From Gracilaria vermiculophylla (Eukaryota; Rhodophyta; Florideophyceae; Gracilariales; Gracilariaceae): a stretch of 49,689 nt of DNA. Positions 1 through 10,479 of this stretch are shown here, piece by piece. Location of the stretch: assembly GCA_019155205.2 (NCBI GenBank), contig JAHNZQ020003150.1:752160-801848 (forward strand), in the 5' to 3' direction. Within the stretch, counting starts at the first letter, position 1. Every line of letters starts with the position of its first letter. The notes beneath the pieces were generated by a model. It saw only the letters and a program-made list of their open reading frames with translations. It had not been told where the DNA came from and did not search any database. A program made the position numbers and the translations under genes.

Positions 1-547
1 GCGCGGAAAAAAAGTCGAAGAAGCGGTTGGGGTCTTGGAGGTTGGTCACGGGATCCGGCTTGAGGCTGTGCACCATGTCCGGAAACTTGATGTGGTCGCG
101 GATGAAAAATACGGGCAGGTTGTTTCCAACGAGATCCCAGTTACCCTCGACGGTTTTGAACTTGATGGCAAATCCGCGTGGATCGCGCACAGTCTCTGGC
201 GAGTGCTTCCCAAAGATGACGGTAGAAAAGCGCACAAAAATCTCGGTGGTAGTGAAGGGATGAAACACTTTCGCAGTGGTGAGGTGGGCCAACGAGCGAT
301 AAGGCTTGAAGTAGCCGTGGGCACCGGCCCCTCTCGCATGCACTACGCGCTCAGGTATGCGTTCGTGGTTGAAGCGACGCAGCTTTTCAAGCGCGTATAT
401 GTCCTGTAGAAGAATAGGGCCGCGTAGGGACGCGGTCTGCGAGTGCTGGTTGGAGCCGGCGCGACGACCAGTTTCGCCAGTGAGCGGCTTCGCTACGGCA
501 CCTAACATGAGTGCGAGAGCAAGGGCAGCAAAGAAGGACGTTGCCAT
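1..547 (-). CDS. Catalase, heme-dependent, N-terminal part (3' end outside window)
   Basis: Translating the minus strand from the ATG at 547-545 gives 182 uninterrupted codons that read as a monofunctional heme catalase, which breaks down hydrogen peroxide to water and oxygen. The catalytic-His block [13 protein letters not shown] lies near residues 77-89. It is followed by [33 protein letters not shown] (containing the active-site Asn) and [18 protein letters not shown], all in family order. The protein opens with [19 protein letters not shown], a hydrophobic stretch typical of a secretory signal peptide, so it may be exported or enter the ER rather than a peroxisome; the C-terminus, where a peroxisomal signal would sit, is not visible. 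No intron interrupts the part seen. The ATG was chosen because it puts the signal-like peptide directly ahead of the mature domain. Identity as catalase is secure; localisation is inference. Confidence 0.96.
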   Translation of the reverse strand, partial: MATSFFAALALALMLGAVAKPLTGETGRRAGSNQHSQTASLRGPILLQDIYALEKLRRFNHERIPERVVHARGAGAHGYFKPYRSLAHLTTAKVFHPFTTTEIFVRFSTVIFGKHSPETVRDPRGFAIKFKTVEGNWDLVGNNLPVFFIRDHIKFPDMVHSLKPDPVTNLQDPNRFFDFFSA

Positions 548-2590
548 GATGCTGGTGGTGGAGGCGGTACGATGGAGATGAGAAACGTCGTTGCTAACGA
601 TCTCGGTCGCACAGTGCTTATGAAGAAGCGCGAGCTGCTGTACACGGCCACGTGAGGCAACATGACGCACGTGTCACCCACGCGCCCTACGGCCTGGGTC
701 ACTTGAAAAAGGACGTTACTTAAAACGGCACCGCTTAAAATCAGACGCAGCGGCGATACACTTGGCAGGTAACACCTTCTGTCGAGGCATTGTAAACATT
801 TGCTCGCTTGCTGCCCACGCGGTTATCTTGCGCAAGCGGGAGATGCATGATGTGATGCAAATTCGAGTGAGGCGCGAGGTTCGTGTTGGAGGCGAGGGAC
901 TATTCCGGAACCACCACCCTGCTTTACCGTGCTTGCGCAAAACAATCGCAATCTGAAGAGCACAACTTAGATATCCTTGCGGTCGGCGCTCCAGCGCACC
1001 ATAGGCTCGTTGCACACTGGTTTCTGGTACAACGAGCTCAGAACCTATTGTTGCATGAAGAATCGAAATGACGAGGCTCTCTACTCGACGCTGCTGGCCA
1101 AGTGATCGCGCACTAGAGCTGAGTCGCTTCCAAGCGCGCCGATCAACCCCTGTGCTAACATAGTTCCTGTCTCTGCAATGCTGGCAATTCACGGCCCATT
1201 GCCCTCTCTAATCTGTCGGGACACTTAAAGAGTAGAATACTCCCCCGCAAGCCTTCGAATATTTTGCGCTCCACCGCGAGAAAGCAGATGTTTGTGCCCT
1301 TTTTTTCTACACGAAAGTCCGGTCCATTTCGTCGAAACGCTTACAAAAGTAATAAGTCCGCCTCAACTGAAGGAAACCCGTTGACAGCGTTCAGAAACAG
1401 GCCCAGAAGCCTCATTTGAGCTGCATGGCAGTGAGAATTCACAACGTTCGCAACATAATCCACAACGTCTCGACACCGATATATGCAACATACGCACATG
1501 TTTCCGTCTTTGTCTATCCAACGGCATTCGAACGGCTTTCTACGTTACGGGTCATAATTGCTACGGCAAAATCCTCGTTTCCATTCTCATCTCTCATATT
1601 CATATATCATACAACACATCATGCCCCCTGCTCGAGTTCACCGCCGCTTGCACTAATTATTCGATTCGTTTCCAAAGCGTCCTACTTTCAAGCTCACGCG
1701 TATCAGAGCGAGAGGAAAGCGTCCTACTTTCAAGCTCACGCGTAGCAGAGCGTTCAAACATTCCATCCCAATGAAACCAGAGATTTCACAGTTCCAGACA
1801 TGTTTGATCCATACATGCTGCCCAATTGGACACAAATTACGTCCGAACACCTTGTCCATGTGCCCTGGCAAGAGGACCCCGTCTGATACGCACCCCTTCA
1901 ACTTCGCTCCTTTTTTGCCCTTACACCAGGTCATTGTATTATGGGCAGTGCAATCGTTTCGTTTCAAATCCCCATCGCAGAGGCTCATCACCACCTTTGG
2001 CCATCACATCATGTGTATGATAGTTCTATCCATTACAAGTCAGAGTTCATGTCTCAAACCTAGAACAGTCGATGAGTCCTAATCGAATCAGTGATCCCTC
2101 TCAACGTATCGTGCACACACAGCACTTCACTGCATAGTATTGTATAAGCCTCACACAATTCAATGGCTCTTCCCCCTTCACAACTTGTTTTTCTTTCCTC
2201 GCAGGATCCCGCAGCTAATCGCATCACTTCCCCACGTTTTTATCTCTTATGTTTGCTTGCTGTGCATTACAAAACTGATAGGCATGGCAAAGAATGAATT
2301 CCATTGGTTCGTCTTCTTCATACCCCGACAATACGATGAGAGAATCTTTTCTCTCTCATAACCGCCTCTCCAAAAATTCTAAAAATTGAATCTGCCGTTG
2401 TTTAACGAAACATGTCGACCATCATTCTTTAAAAACGACCGCAGGCTCTCTGAAATACGTCGCGGTGAGCATTTCACCCTGTCATTACAATTAATTTCAG
2501 AAACTTTGTAATTGTATATTTTAAATCGATCTTTACTGGTTATTAAAAAAATTCATCTTTGTTCTCAAACATAACTGAAAAGAAGTTCTT
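548..2590. other. Gene-poor stretch upstream of the catalase
   Basis: No convincing gene is seen. About 170 bp separate the catalase start from the next open frame and would hold its promoter, but no clear TATA element stands out. The longest open frames (716-1192 minus, 158 codons; 1416-1745 plus; 1653-1994 minus) match no family I recognise and overlap each other on opposite strands, so they are probably chance. From about 2360 onward the DNA becomes AT-rich as it approaches the Tc1-like element. Confidence 0.5.
1674..1752 (+). repeat. 42-bp tandem duplication
   Basis: The block beginning aaagcgtcctactttcaagc at 1674 is repeated 42 bp later at 1716, with nearly the same sequence through the following acgcgta. 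The period is a multiple of three, so open frames on both strands carry a 14-residue repeat, but no coding role is evident. Confidence 0.85.
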
Positions 2591-2593
2591 ATA

Positions 2594-2723
2594 CAGTCTG
2601 TTTCAAAATCATAACACGTCGGTGTCGAAGTACAAAAATTGTGAATTTGATGCTGTACGACTACAAGATCGAGATTTAAAATAAATTCAAGTCCAAAAAC
2701 CATTTCAAAATCATAACAACTTT
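2594..2723 (+). repeat. Left IR/DR end of the Tc1 element
   Basis: The outer direct repeat begins at 2594 (GTTTCAAAATCATAACAC at 2600-2617). The inner one (CATTTCAAAATCATAACAAC) lies at about 2701-2720. The TA target dinucleotide is at 2592-2593. Confidence 0.75.
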
Positions 2724-2744
2724 ATTAAATTTAAGTGTCTTTTG

Positions 2745-3744
2745 TCAACTGAGTAACTTGGTTTTCCAACTTTTTTGCTGAATAACGAAAATAAAGCATC
2801 TGGGCATCAAAGTGATGTAGGCATCAATTGTAAAAATAGAAGTATTGTCCCAGCAATTCTTAAAACAGTTTTGCAAATCCAAAACTGCGCTAATCTGCCT
2901 TCCATGGCCATAAACCGTTCTTGATAATAAATTACATCCATTTTTAATGGGATTTACGTCTGGGGAGCGTGCTGGCAAATCCATTACCGTAATAATTGCT
3001 TCTTGTAGCCAATCTGTCACTACTCTAGATTTGTAAACCGGTTAATTAGCTCGCTGGAAACAAAACTTTTTCCGTGTACCCAATATCTGTACGCTAGCCT
3101 ATAGTTACAAAAAACTTTTTGATAGCATGCAAAGTCTATATGTGTGTGAAGGAATGCAATATCTGTTTTCCCATATTCTGATATGCCAGCACGCACCATC
3201 AAAGAACCGCCTCCAGAGTTTCTTGTCCGGAATTGAGAGTGTTTTTTTCTTAGATCATGTCAATAAAATTTATATCAATTTGTAACATCCAAGTTGAATA
3301 TTTATTCGTCAGAAAAAATAACTGTATCCTATTAATTTTTCAAGTATGCCATGTTTGCATACAAATATATTGTTTTTAGCTTATGGGTATCTTCGAAAAA
3401 AATGTTTTAAACATTTCTTTATACTTGAACAAATTTTGTTATTGATTATATTTCAAATTGTTGATTTAGAAACATTGAGGTTTAAGGTTTTTGCAATTTT
3501 TTTGCATGAAACTCTTCTTTGACACAGTTTCCGTTTTCTAACACGTTTATTTGCAGGACTTGAGTGGTAATAAACGCCTTGTAAATGTTCTTATTCTACA
3601 GGTTGCTGGATTCTTTAGGATACGGGGAGTTGTGACTGGATAACGTTTTAAAAGTCGGCTAATTTTGACATATGATTTTCTATTGGATTTTAGTTGTATG
3701 ATTTCAAGCTGTTCGCAGCGCGAAAGAGGTGAACTTCGATCCAT
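2745..3744 (-). pseudogene. Tc1-like transposase, broken
   Basis: Three minus-strand blocks in family order resemble a Tc1 transposase, the enzyme that cuts and pastes the element at TA sites. Block 3744-3547 is the DNA-binding region (LSRCEQLEIIQLK then ISRLLKRYPVTTPRIL, helix-turn-helix-like). A degraded stretch near 3500-3460 retains LNVSKST, a second helix-turn-helix motif. Block 3202-3020 holds the start of the catalytic domain (MVRAGISEYGKTDIAFL). Block 3020-2745 is the C-terminal catalytic part (TDWLQEA, then DLPARSPDVNPIKN). In active relatives that last motif reads NPIEN, and the Glu completes the DDE triad. Here it is Lys, and stops and frameshifts separate the blocks, so the gene is inactive. 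The family call is strong and exact ends are uncertain. Confidence 0.85.
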
Positions 3745-3766
3745 AACGATGGATGTTGATGATGTA

Positions 3767-3871
3767 GTGTTATGATTATGAAACGGTTTTTACTTATATG
3801 TTCTGCAAAAGGCGCACTACAGTACTACTTTGGCGTGTTATTTAGGAGTGACATGATTTTGAAACGCATTG
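3767..3871 (-). repeat. Right IR/DR end of the Tc1 element
   Basis: Read on the minus strand, the outer repeat begins at 3871 (CAATGCGTTTCAAAATCAT) and the inner repeat (CCGTTTCATAATCATAACAC) lies at about 3767-3786. The TA dinucleotide is at 3872-3873. Confidence 0.75.
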
Positions 3872-3906
3872 TACATTATTCTGTGCTGTGATTACAGTAT
3901 GTGATA

Positions 3907-4300
3907 CAGTGCGTTTCAAAATCATGTCACCCCGAAACAGAGAACCAAAACTGTCCTGTAGGCTACATTTTGCAAACCTTCTATGCGGAATCGTTTTGAA
4001 AACATGAGTACACCGTTTTCTTTCCAGTGTATATGGCTCGAGGTCTTTTGCTCTCCAAAAGAAGAACATTTTTAAACCATCAAGTTAAACGCCGAGCAAA
4101 ACTCAGAGATTGCTATCGCGTAAAACGTGAAGCGTACATGAAAAACAATTGTTACTTTTCTCAAAACTACGACCCAACATGGATTAAGATGATCTCCGGA
4201 ACACCGTAAGAAGCTCATTCTAGAAGTAGAAGTTGAATTATGTATCGCAATGCCCCGAAAAGGAAACTATCATGAAAAAAGTTCAAAATATTTCTCTCAT
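3907..4300 (+). pseudogene. Second Tc1-like element, 5' end and transposase N-terminus
   Basis: A new element start, CAGTGCGTTTCAAAATCATG, begins at 3907 just after a TA. It lies 31 bp from the TA that closes the previous element, and the two ends face away from each other. About 120 bp in, the plus strand reads MARGLLLS from 4033. A degraded stretch around 4144-4270 follows (TFLKTTTQHGL, SPEHRKKLILE), matching the spacing of the paired helix-turn-helix and GRP-like linker of Tc1 transposases. The catalytic domain is absent here and the sequence changes to GC-rich DNA near 4300. A catalytic domain of the same orientation appears at 14120, so this may be half of a split copy. The end motif is clear; the coding remnant is weaker. 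Confidence 0.6.
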
Positions 4301-4545
4301 GAGGTAGATCAGAGACATTGCTCTCCTCAGACGAGGTACACGAGCTGGGCGTGACTCCAGGGTCAAGCCGTCGCAACAAGCCCAGGAGGAGAGAAAAATG
4401 GGGAAACCGGGGATCCGGCAAGTCCTGTAAGGAAGCCAGTCTCCTTAGGTACGGTGAGGTTTACCTGTGCTATATTGAGCTATCTCAGGGTGCCCGGGTA
4501 ATATCTTAGGCCGCGTGGATATTGGGCATGACGCGTTGAGCAGGT
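4300..4545. other. GC-richer segment between Tc1 remnant and gypsy LTR
   Basis: This short segment has a composition like the gypsy elements and no recognised domain. It may be part of an older inserted element into which the gypsy copy later inserted. Confidence 0.35.
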
Positions 4546-5075
4546 TGTAGTACAGTGGATCCTAAGGTGATACATTCTTGTGGTTTTATATCAAGGTTTT
4601 CCTGAGGAGTGTTTGTGTTTTATTAAATGAGTATACTACTCTTGAGGAATAGTAGAATTTATGTTTATTTTAATTAATTAGTGTAAGGAAGTATACTAAT
4701 GTACAGTAGTGAGCCCTGCCGAGGTGGGCTCCCGGCACGGTACTCAATTTGCCGATTGAGCCTCACCTCCGCGGGAAGTGAACAAAGCATTCTTGAGCCT
4801 GTTTCTATTTCTTCCTGCTAGAGACTCTTGTCATACGCTTTCAGGTTTCTACGCCGCCGATCCCTAGGTTGCTTCATAGCAGCGTCTGTAGGAGCGTTGT
4901 CCGCTCAGGGAACCCTCTTCTCCACCAGGTGCCTACGGACCCTCTTTAAGGAATCCCCCGGCTCGTGACCGTAATTACCGGAGACCACCTGTAGGAACTC
5001 ATGCCTTGAAGTTACCAAAAACTCCTAACACACGTGGTGCGCTATCACCTCGAAAGCAGAACTAAACGTACCACA
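4546..5075 (+). repeat. 5' LTR, gypsy family A
   Basis: It begins TGTAGTACAGTGGATCC and ends GTACCACA, the same termini as the other family A LTRs in the window. It is recognisably homologous along its length to 6614-7167, 12991-13545 and, on the minus strand, 41169-41721. Confidence 0.85.
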
Positions 5076-8000
5076 ACTGGTGTCCAGACATAGAAGGTCA
5101 GATTCCGAAAGGAATCACAATAGTCAAAACAGAACAGTGTTTCTAGTTTGCATCGATCGGAACCCAACAGTAGAATTCTTCCTTTAGCGCTCTCGGAAGT
5201 GGAAGGAAATCATCCCCGACCTACTCCTATATGGTCTACTCGAAACCCCCAATGGAAACCCCCTAACAGAACCCTCATGTAACCGAGTCAGTCGGGGGGC
5301 GCAGCACGCGCAGTGCTCCCCAGGTATTGGCCGTCAGACTGGAGGACCCTGAAAGTATCCTTACGAACCTTGGATCCCCTGCGGAACATTTGAAGAATCG
5401 CTTTAGGAGAGTGCACGATCAAAGGCAAGCAGAATCCTTTGCGACATCTCTGGAGAACGACGACGTGAAGGCTGAAGAACCACACACAGCAACGCAGCCG
5501 CTACCTTAGGAGCTGGAGGGACGGGAACACACGGAAACAAACTCCCTATCGGAGTACCTGGCCTCGTTTCTTACGGATTGGCCGTCACATGAGCTGGTCC
5601 AAAGAATTCCTGCAGGTGTTGGGGCACATTTCGAAGCGCGCAGCCACGCCATTTTGGAGGAAATTGCAAAGAACAGAGCTTAACGAGCCATAGCTGCCTT
5701 GCCGGATTCGGATCCCTTTCTATGGATAATCTAAGATAATGTCAGTGCGGATGTTAGCTCCCAAACATAGCAGCTGCTCCCCGCAGTGTCGTTTTAAAAG
5801 CATTCTTCTGTGCAGGAGAGGATCCCTCTAGCAACACCTAAGGTGACGCCGGGCAGAGAAGTACAGAACACTACCACGCCATACGCCAGAGGAGGGAATT
5901 ACACAGCCGTACGGAAACGGGAACACCTCAGGAATATTGCTATGAACATTCTGACCTTGTCGCCTCATGGAGGAGAACAGGTTAGCGGTCGCGAACTACT
6001 TCATTCAAGGAAAGAGGGACCAAATATGCCTCGAAAACATCGCGATATCAGAAGTATCGTTAGGCAACCAGACATCCTACAGGAAACACGCCATTAGAAA
6101 CGAAGAGAGAAAAGCAGAAAGCGAGACACTGATTCCGAGAAAAGATCCGACTCTTGATCCGTAAACAGCTCCAGCTAAAAGGACGGTATACGTCCTACGG
6201 AGAAAAGAAGAAGGGTCAGGAAGGTCATCCCGCTCAACGACCTCTTCACCGAAGTGGTGGATTGTGACACCTACCGATTGAATACTCACTCCCCTCTTTA
6301 CGACGCGTCGGTCGCTAAACGACTTACGAAAATCTAGCGCTGCATGGATATTCAAATGAAGAAGCATTCCTTCTCAGGTGAGGACCCCATTATGGTGTCG
6401 AATTTTCTAACACGCTTCCATTCGGCGAGTAATACTAATGGGGTCCATGAAGGTGCCGCCGTCTGGTGCTTTCAGTTCTAGCTCACAGCTCAGGTGCTCT
6501 CGCTGTTGCAGCCACGCCTCACGGGGGAACGCACCATTGTGGATGATTCTGGAACGAAGGTCCTGATGACGTACCCGGAGTTGGTAACCTTTTAACTAGA
6601 AAGGTACGCAACGTGTAGTACAGTGGCTCCTAAGCACATATGGGGGTGTGGCTTTATGGCCTGATATTCCTAAGGAGGGCTCGTATTTTATTAACGGAGC
6701 CACGTGGTGCATAATTCTGCCCACGTGCGCCACAGTAGCTTCAAGAGATGGTAGAATTTATATTTATTTTAGTGAATTTATGCAGGTAATTACTACAGTA
6801 GTGAGACCTGCTGAGGCAGGCTCCAGGCTTGATACTTAATATGCCAGTTGAGCTCCACCTCTAGGGATGTAAAACCAAGCACCCTCGAGTCTTCATCTAC
6901 TTCTCCGGTTGGAGACTCTCGTCGATCATCCTCAGGTTTTTAAGCCGCCGATTCCCAGGTCGCATCATAGCAGCGCCCGTTGGAGCATTGTCCGCCCAGT
7001 GAATCTCCCCCTCCGCTTGGTGTTTTTGGATCCCCTTTAAGAATTCACCCGGCTCGCGACAGAGAATATCGGAGACCACCTTTAGGAACACGCATCTTTG
7101 GAGTAAACAAAAACTCCAAATAGACGTTGTGCTCTACTACCTCGAAAGGAGTACTGACAGTACCACACAACGGACGAGGTGATAGCCGACGCTGACGCTG
7201 AAGGCACCTCCTATACACAGAATACGTGGATGACCGAAACGGAGTTTTCACAGAAGCTGAGGACAGAGGCCTTATGGTGAGGAAACTTATACTCCGAACG
7301 GCGGTTACAGTTGTTGTTTGTAGAGGGAATCCTTCCCGTAATCCGCGCCGGGGTGCGTAGTCACTTGATAACGCACCCGAAGACTACCGATACGAAGTTA
7401 GCACGTTTCGTGAAATCTTGTGGGGATACCCACCGTGCCTTTTGCCGCCTCATCTCAGGGAGCACCGTATAGCTCGAGAACGCCCTCGTCTGCTGCCTCG
7501 TACGCTTCTGCAGGATCCTACAGGAGTGTCCGATTCGTAAACCCTCGGGGCTACCTACCACCTTGCCGGATCTGCTTGTTTCGAGAGCCAGTAGACTGTA
7601 CTACTCTCACCCCATCAATGAGAGCCGCCGTCATGCAGGACTGGGAGAAGAATTTCCAGAACCTGAATGGCACACCGATGGAGGGTGAAAGAAAACGAAC
7701 CGAGTATAACGATATCCACTCCCTTCATGGAAACTACGGTTACCGTGCTCCATTCGTATACTGCCTATCCCACTGAGACTTTCGACACAAGCGCAAGGGC
7801 CGGCACCCAAATCTATTTCATTTCCGGGAAACATGGCGCATCCCAATGCGCAACTGCAGCAACCATCCCCCGCTGGAACTCGGATCCCCCCCAGCCTGGA
7901 AAACCCTGAGGGTCACGCGTAGAGGCTCTGCATGGCTCCTTACCGTCGAACCTCGGCCCAACAGAGGTCGCCTTTTGGAAAGGAGGAGAAGCCATCTGCA

Positions 8001-8130
8001 CACTCGACACAGAATCGGCGGACGCGCCAATCCATTTGGACCCATTTGACAACTTTGAGGACTCTGTCTGAACGCTCCGCCATGAGATTTATAAGTTGCT
8101 TGCCTCACTCAGATGATCTGCACTCGCCTC
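5076..8130 (+). pseudogene. Gag region of gypsy family A, decayed
   Basis: This would have encoded the structural Gag protein that packages element RNA. It is now short open blocks (for example 5327-5509, 5810-6164 and 7420-8108 in different frames) broken by stops and frameshifts and by the solo LTR at 6614-7167. No intact capsid domain or zinc knuckle could be picked out by eye. The assignment rests mainly on position between the 5' LTR and the protease. Confidence 0.5.
6614..7167 (+). repeat. Nested solo LTR, gypsy family A, with perfect 5-bp target duplication
   Basis: A 554-bp LTR (TGTAGTACAGTGGCTCC to GTACCACA) is flanked by caacg at 6609-6613 and caacg at 7168-7172. That identical pair marks an independent insertion followed by LTR-LTR recombination, not an internal part of the host element. 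It therefore landed in the gag region of the 4546-13545 copy after that copy had inserted. Confidence 0.9.
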
Positions 8131-8137
8131 ATCAACG

Positions 8138-8869
8138 GTGGGAACTATCCTCGACACCGGAGTTCGCCCCAACATGGTACAAGCTGACGTGCTCCCCCGG
8201 TCCGCTGTCAGCTTCTTGACGTCTGGCAAGCTCCTTACGGTGGGGGACGCGTCACGTCAAGCATTGAGCATCCTCAGCGTATTACATTTGCTTCTCAGGC
8301 TGAGCTCCTTACAGGTGAAGATGTGGTATCTGGTGGCGACCAACTTCGCAGCATGATGCATATTGGACACTTCCTTTGCGGATCGGTATGTACGTGCAAT
8401 ATATCCACGCCTGCGGAAGGCGACATTTCACGACGCCGCGTCTGTAGGTATCATGTCCGCATCTCCGGAACCGGACGCCAACGCGCGCCACATGGGTAAT
8501 CATCCAAAGAAGACGCCGTCAAACAAGCTTCGGGTGGTGAAGAGTATCGAAATACCCGCGAGGAGTAAGACCAAAGTTTAGGTGCAGACCTCTGCATCTA
8601 GCCTTTCCTTTCTACAAGGTACTCCGCACCTGACGACGAAGAGGCACTCAATGTTGGCGAACGGTGTTATGGAAATAGTGCCGAACATTCCCTTCAGGAT
8701 CGTGCTCGCCAATCTGAACGAGTCGCCGTTACGGCTCCAGAAGGGAAATATCGTCGGACTGGCACTGCCCTCCCCTGCAGAAATGGCTCATATTTCTCGT
8801 GTGAAAGACCTTGCCAAACGTAATGCAATCTCCACCATAGAGGCTGAAGCGACATCAACGGCTCCATAG
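8138..8869 (+). pseudogene. Aspartic protease and protease-RT linker, gypsy family A
   Basis: Near 8146 the plus strand reads ILDTGVRPNMVQADVLP. It contains the D-T-G active-site triad of retroelement aspartic proteases, which cut the Gag-Pol polyprotein. A second block (8582-8869) contains a stretch ending RLQKGNIVGLALPSP, which matches the segment usually found between protease and reverse transcriptase in gypsy elements. Stops separate the blocks. The D-T-G is intact but the region cannot make a full polyprotein. Confidence 0.7.
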
Positions 8870-9079
8870 GTAGTGAATCCTGGCACTTGGTAAAAGAAGC
8901 TCCAAATTGGCGAAACTTTCAAAGAGTATCGCCATAATATAGTGGAGATGCTCTCTGCTTTTTAAATCATGTGATCTGGTCGCCTTACTGAGGTGCGTCT
9001 GGCCAAGCACTTGGTCCAGCTCACACCTGAGGAAAAAACCGGTACACGAACTCCCGCGGAGAGCTTGATCTCATGCGCG

Positions 9080-10300
9080 TCATTTCGGACGCGATGAGGT
9101 CCAGCGGATGCTTGAAAAGAGCAATATAGAGCCCTTCAACCCAGAATGGACCTCCCCGGTGGTGTTTGCGAAGAAAAAAGATGGCTCGTTGACGTTCGGA
9201 ATTGACTACAGGCATTTCAACGAGGTGCTTGTACGCGATTCTTACCGGGTTCCTCATATGGATGAATATATTGACTCCCCATGTGCTCCTCCCGAGTTTT
9301 TCACGCTGCATTCCAATAATGGCAACTGGAAAATTGAAATGGACGACTCCGATAAGAAAAAGACATCGTTCACTTCCCACTGTAGAAGTTTTAGATTCTT
9401 AAGGATGCCCTCTGGATTTAATAATGCACGTGCTACGTTGCGACGAGATGTGAACATAGTCCCGTCAAAGGTGAGGTGTCAGTACGCCCTTGGTGTATAT
9501 AGAAGATGTCAAAATATACTCCCGCAGCGTTTAGGAGCACTTTACGAATGTTAAGCACGTGCTCCAAATCCTGAAGGATGCTGGACTCACCTTGAAGCTG
9601 GAGAAGTGTTTCTTTTTTAAGTCCCCGGTGGATTACCTGAGGCACGTTGTGCTCCCAAGCCATTTACAGGTTTTCACAAAAACGCAGGACACCATCAAGG
9701 AAGCTTACCCTCCAAGAAACCAAACGAAGCCCCGCTCCTTTCTTGGTGTTTTGTAATGTCTTACGGAGGTTTATCCCGAGCTATTCTATAATTACAGCGC
9801 CGTTGAATCGCCTTCCGGGAAATGAAAAACCGATGAAATTGGCTTTTCTGACGGACGAAGAGTTCGAAGCCTTTAATACCTCGAAGGAGAGACTTATAGA
9901 GCCACCAATCTTGGTTTTTCCGAAGCCGACTGGCCAAATGGTCCTTGACACAGACGCCTGTACGTATCAGGTTAGATGTGCACTTCTATCGGCATAACAT
10001 GAAGGTGGATTTCAACCTTTAGGATACTGGAGTCGCAATCTTTCCCCTTTTGAATGGAATTATTCCACCGCAGAGCACGGATGTCTCGCCATCGTATGGG
10101 CGGTGTTGCTTCTACGCCCATAACTGGAAGGCGCACTTTAAACCTTGAGGACGGACCGCACACCATTGAAGGGGATACTGTCCTAGACGGATGCTTCCGA
10201 TCCCCTGGAGAGGTGGAGACAACGCCTCCTGGAGTTTGAACTTGACATTGTCCACCGTCTTGGCATCAAGCACCAGACCGTGGACGCACTGTCTTGAATC
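9080..10300 (+). pseudogene. Reverse transcriptase and RNase H, gypsy family A
   Basis: Block 9108-9554 carries the RT fingers and palm (SPVVFAKKKDGSLTFGIDYR, then FRFLRMPSGFNNA). A one-base shift near 9490 moves the catalytic YxDD region into another frame, where it reads VYIEDVKIYS, so the first of the two Asp has become Glu. The thumb and connection follow (9559-9756), then RNase H. The RNase H retains LDTDACTYQVRCALLSA at about 9945 and a STAEHGCLAIVWAV-like motif at about 10070, both in broken frames. RT copies element RNA into DNA and RNase H removes the RNA strand. Family assignment is firm; the gene is dead. Confidence 0.85.
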
Positions 10301-10479
10301 TCTACCAAGGGAGGAGACAAAACACCTTTTAGAGGAGACAATTATGTTTTTAGGTAACTAGGAAGCCGCAAGGAATGAAGGATACGTTGGAGAAGGCATA
10401 GAATGCTGTGAGCCTGTAGGAAAGTTCAGTGAGCTCCCTGAGATAAAGGCCATTGTTAGGGAGGAGAAAAACGTTCTCC

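Larger units (their letters stand above)
2594..3871 (-). mobile_element. Tc1/mariner DNA transposon with IR/DR-type ends
   Basis: A 1.28-kb element is bounded by TA dinucleotides (2592-2593 and 3872-3873). The left end reads CAGTCTGTTTCAAAATCAT and the right end, on the other strand, CAATGCGTTTCAAAATCAT. Each end has a second, inner copy of the motif about 90-105 bp inside. The two inner copies (around 2697-2722 and 3767-3789) resemble each other more than the outer ones. Paired outer and inner direct repeats within each terminal inverted repeat are the IR/DR layout of Sleeping Beauty-type Tc1 elements. The minus strand between the ends encodes a broken Tc1-like transposase. The surrounding DNA is AT-rich. 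The copy is dead because the transposase is interrupted and its catalytic Glu is lost. Confidence 0.8.

Noticed and set aside
716..1192. 158-codon minus-strand ORF next to catalase
   Set aside because: No recognisable motif, overlapped by plus-strand frames, and composition not protein-like.
4546..7167. Separate short gypsy element ending at the LTR at 6614-7167
   Set aside because: That LTR has its own perfect caacg target duplication, so it is a nested solo insertion, not the 3' end of a 4546 element.
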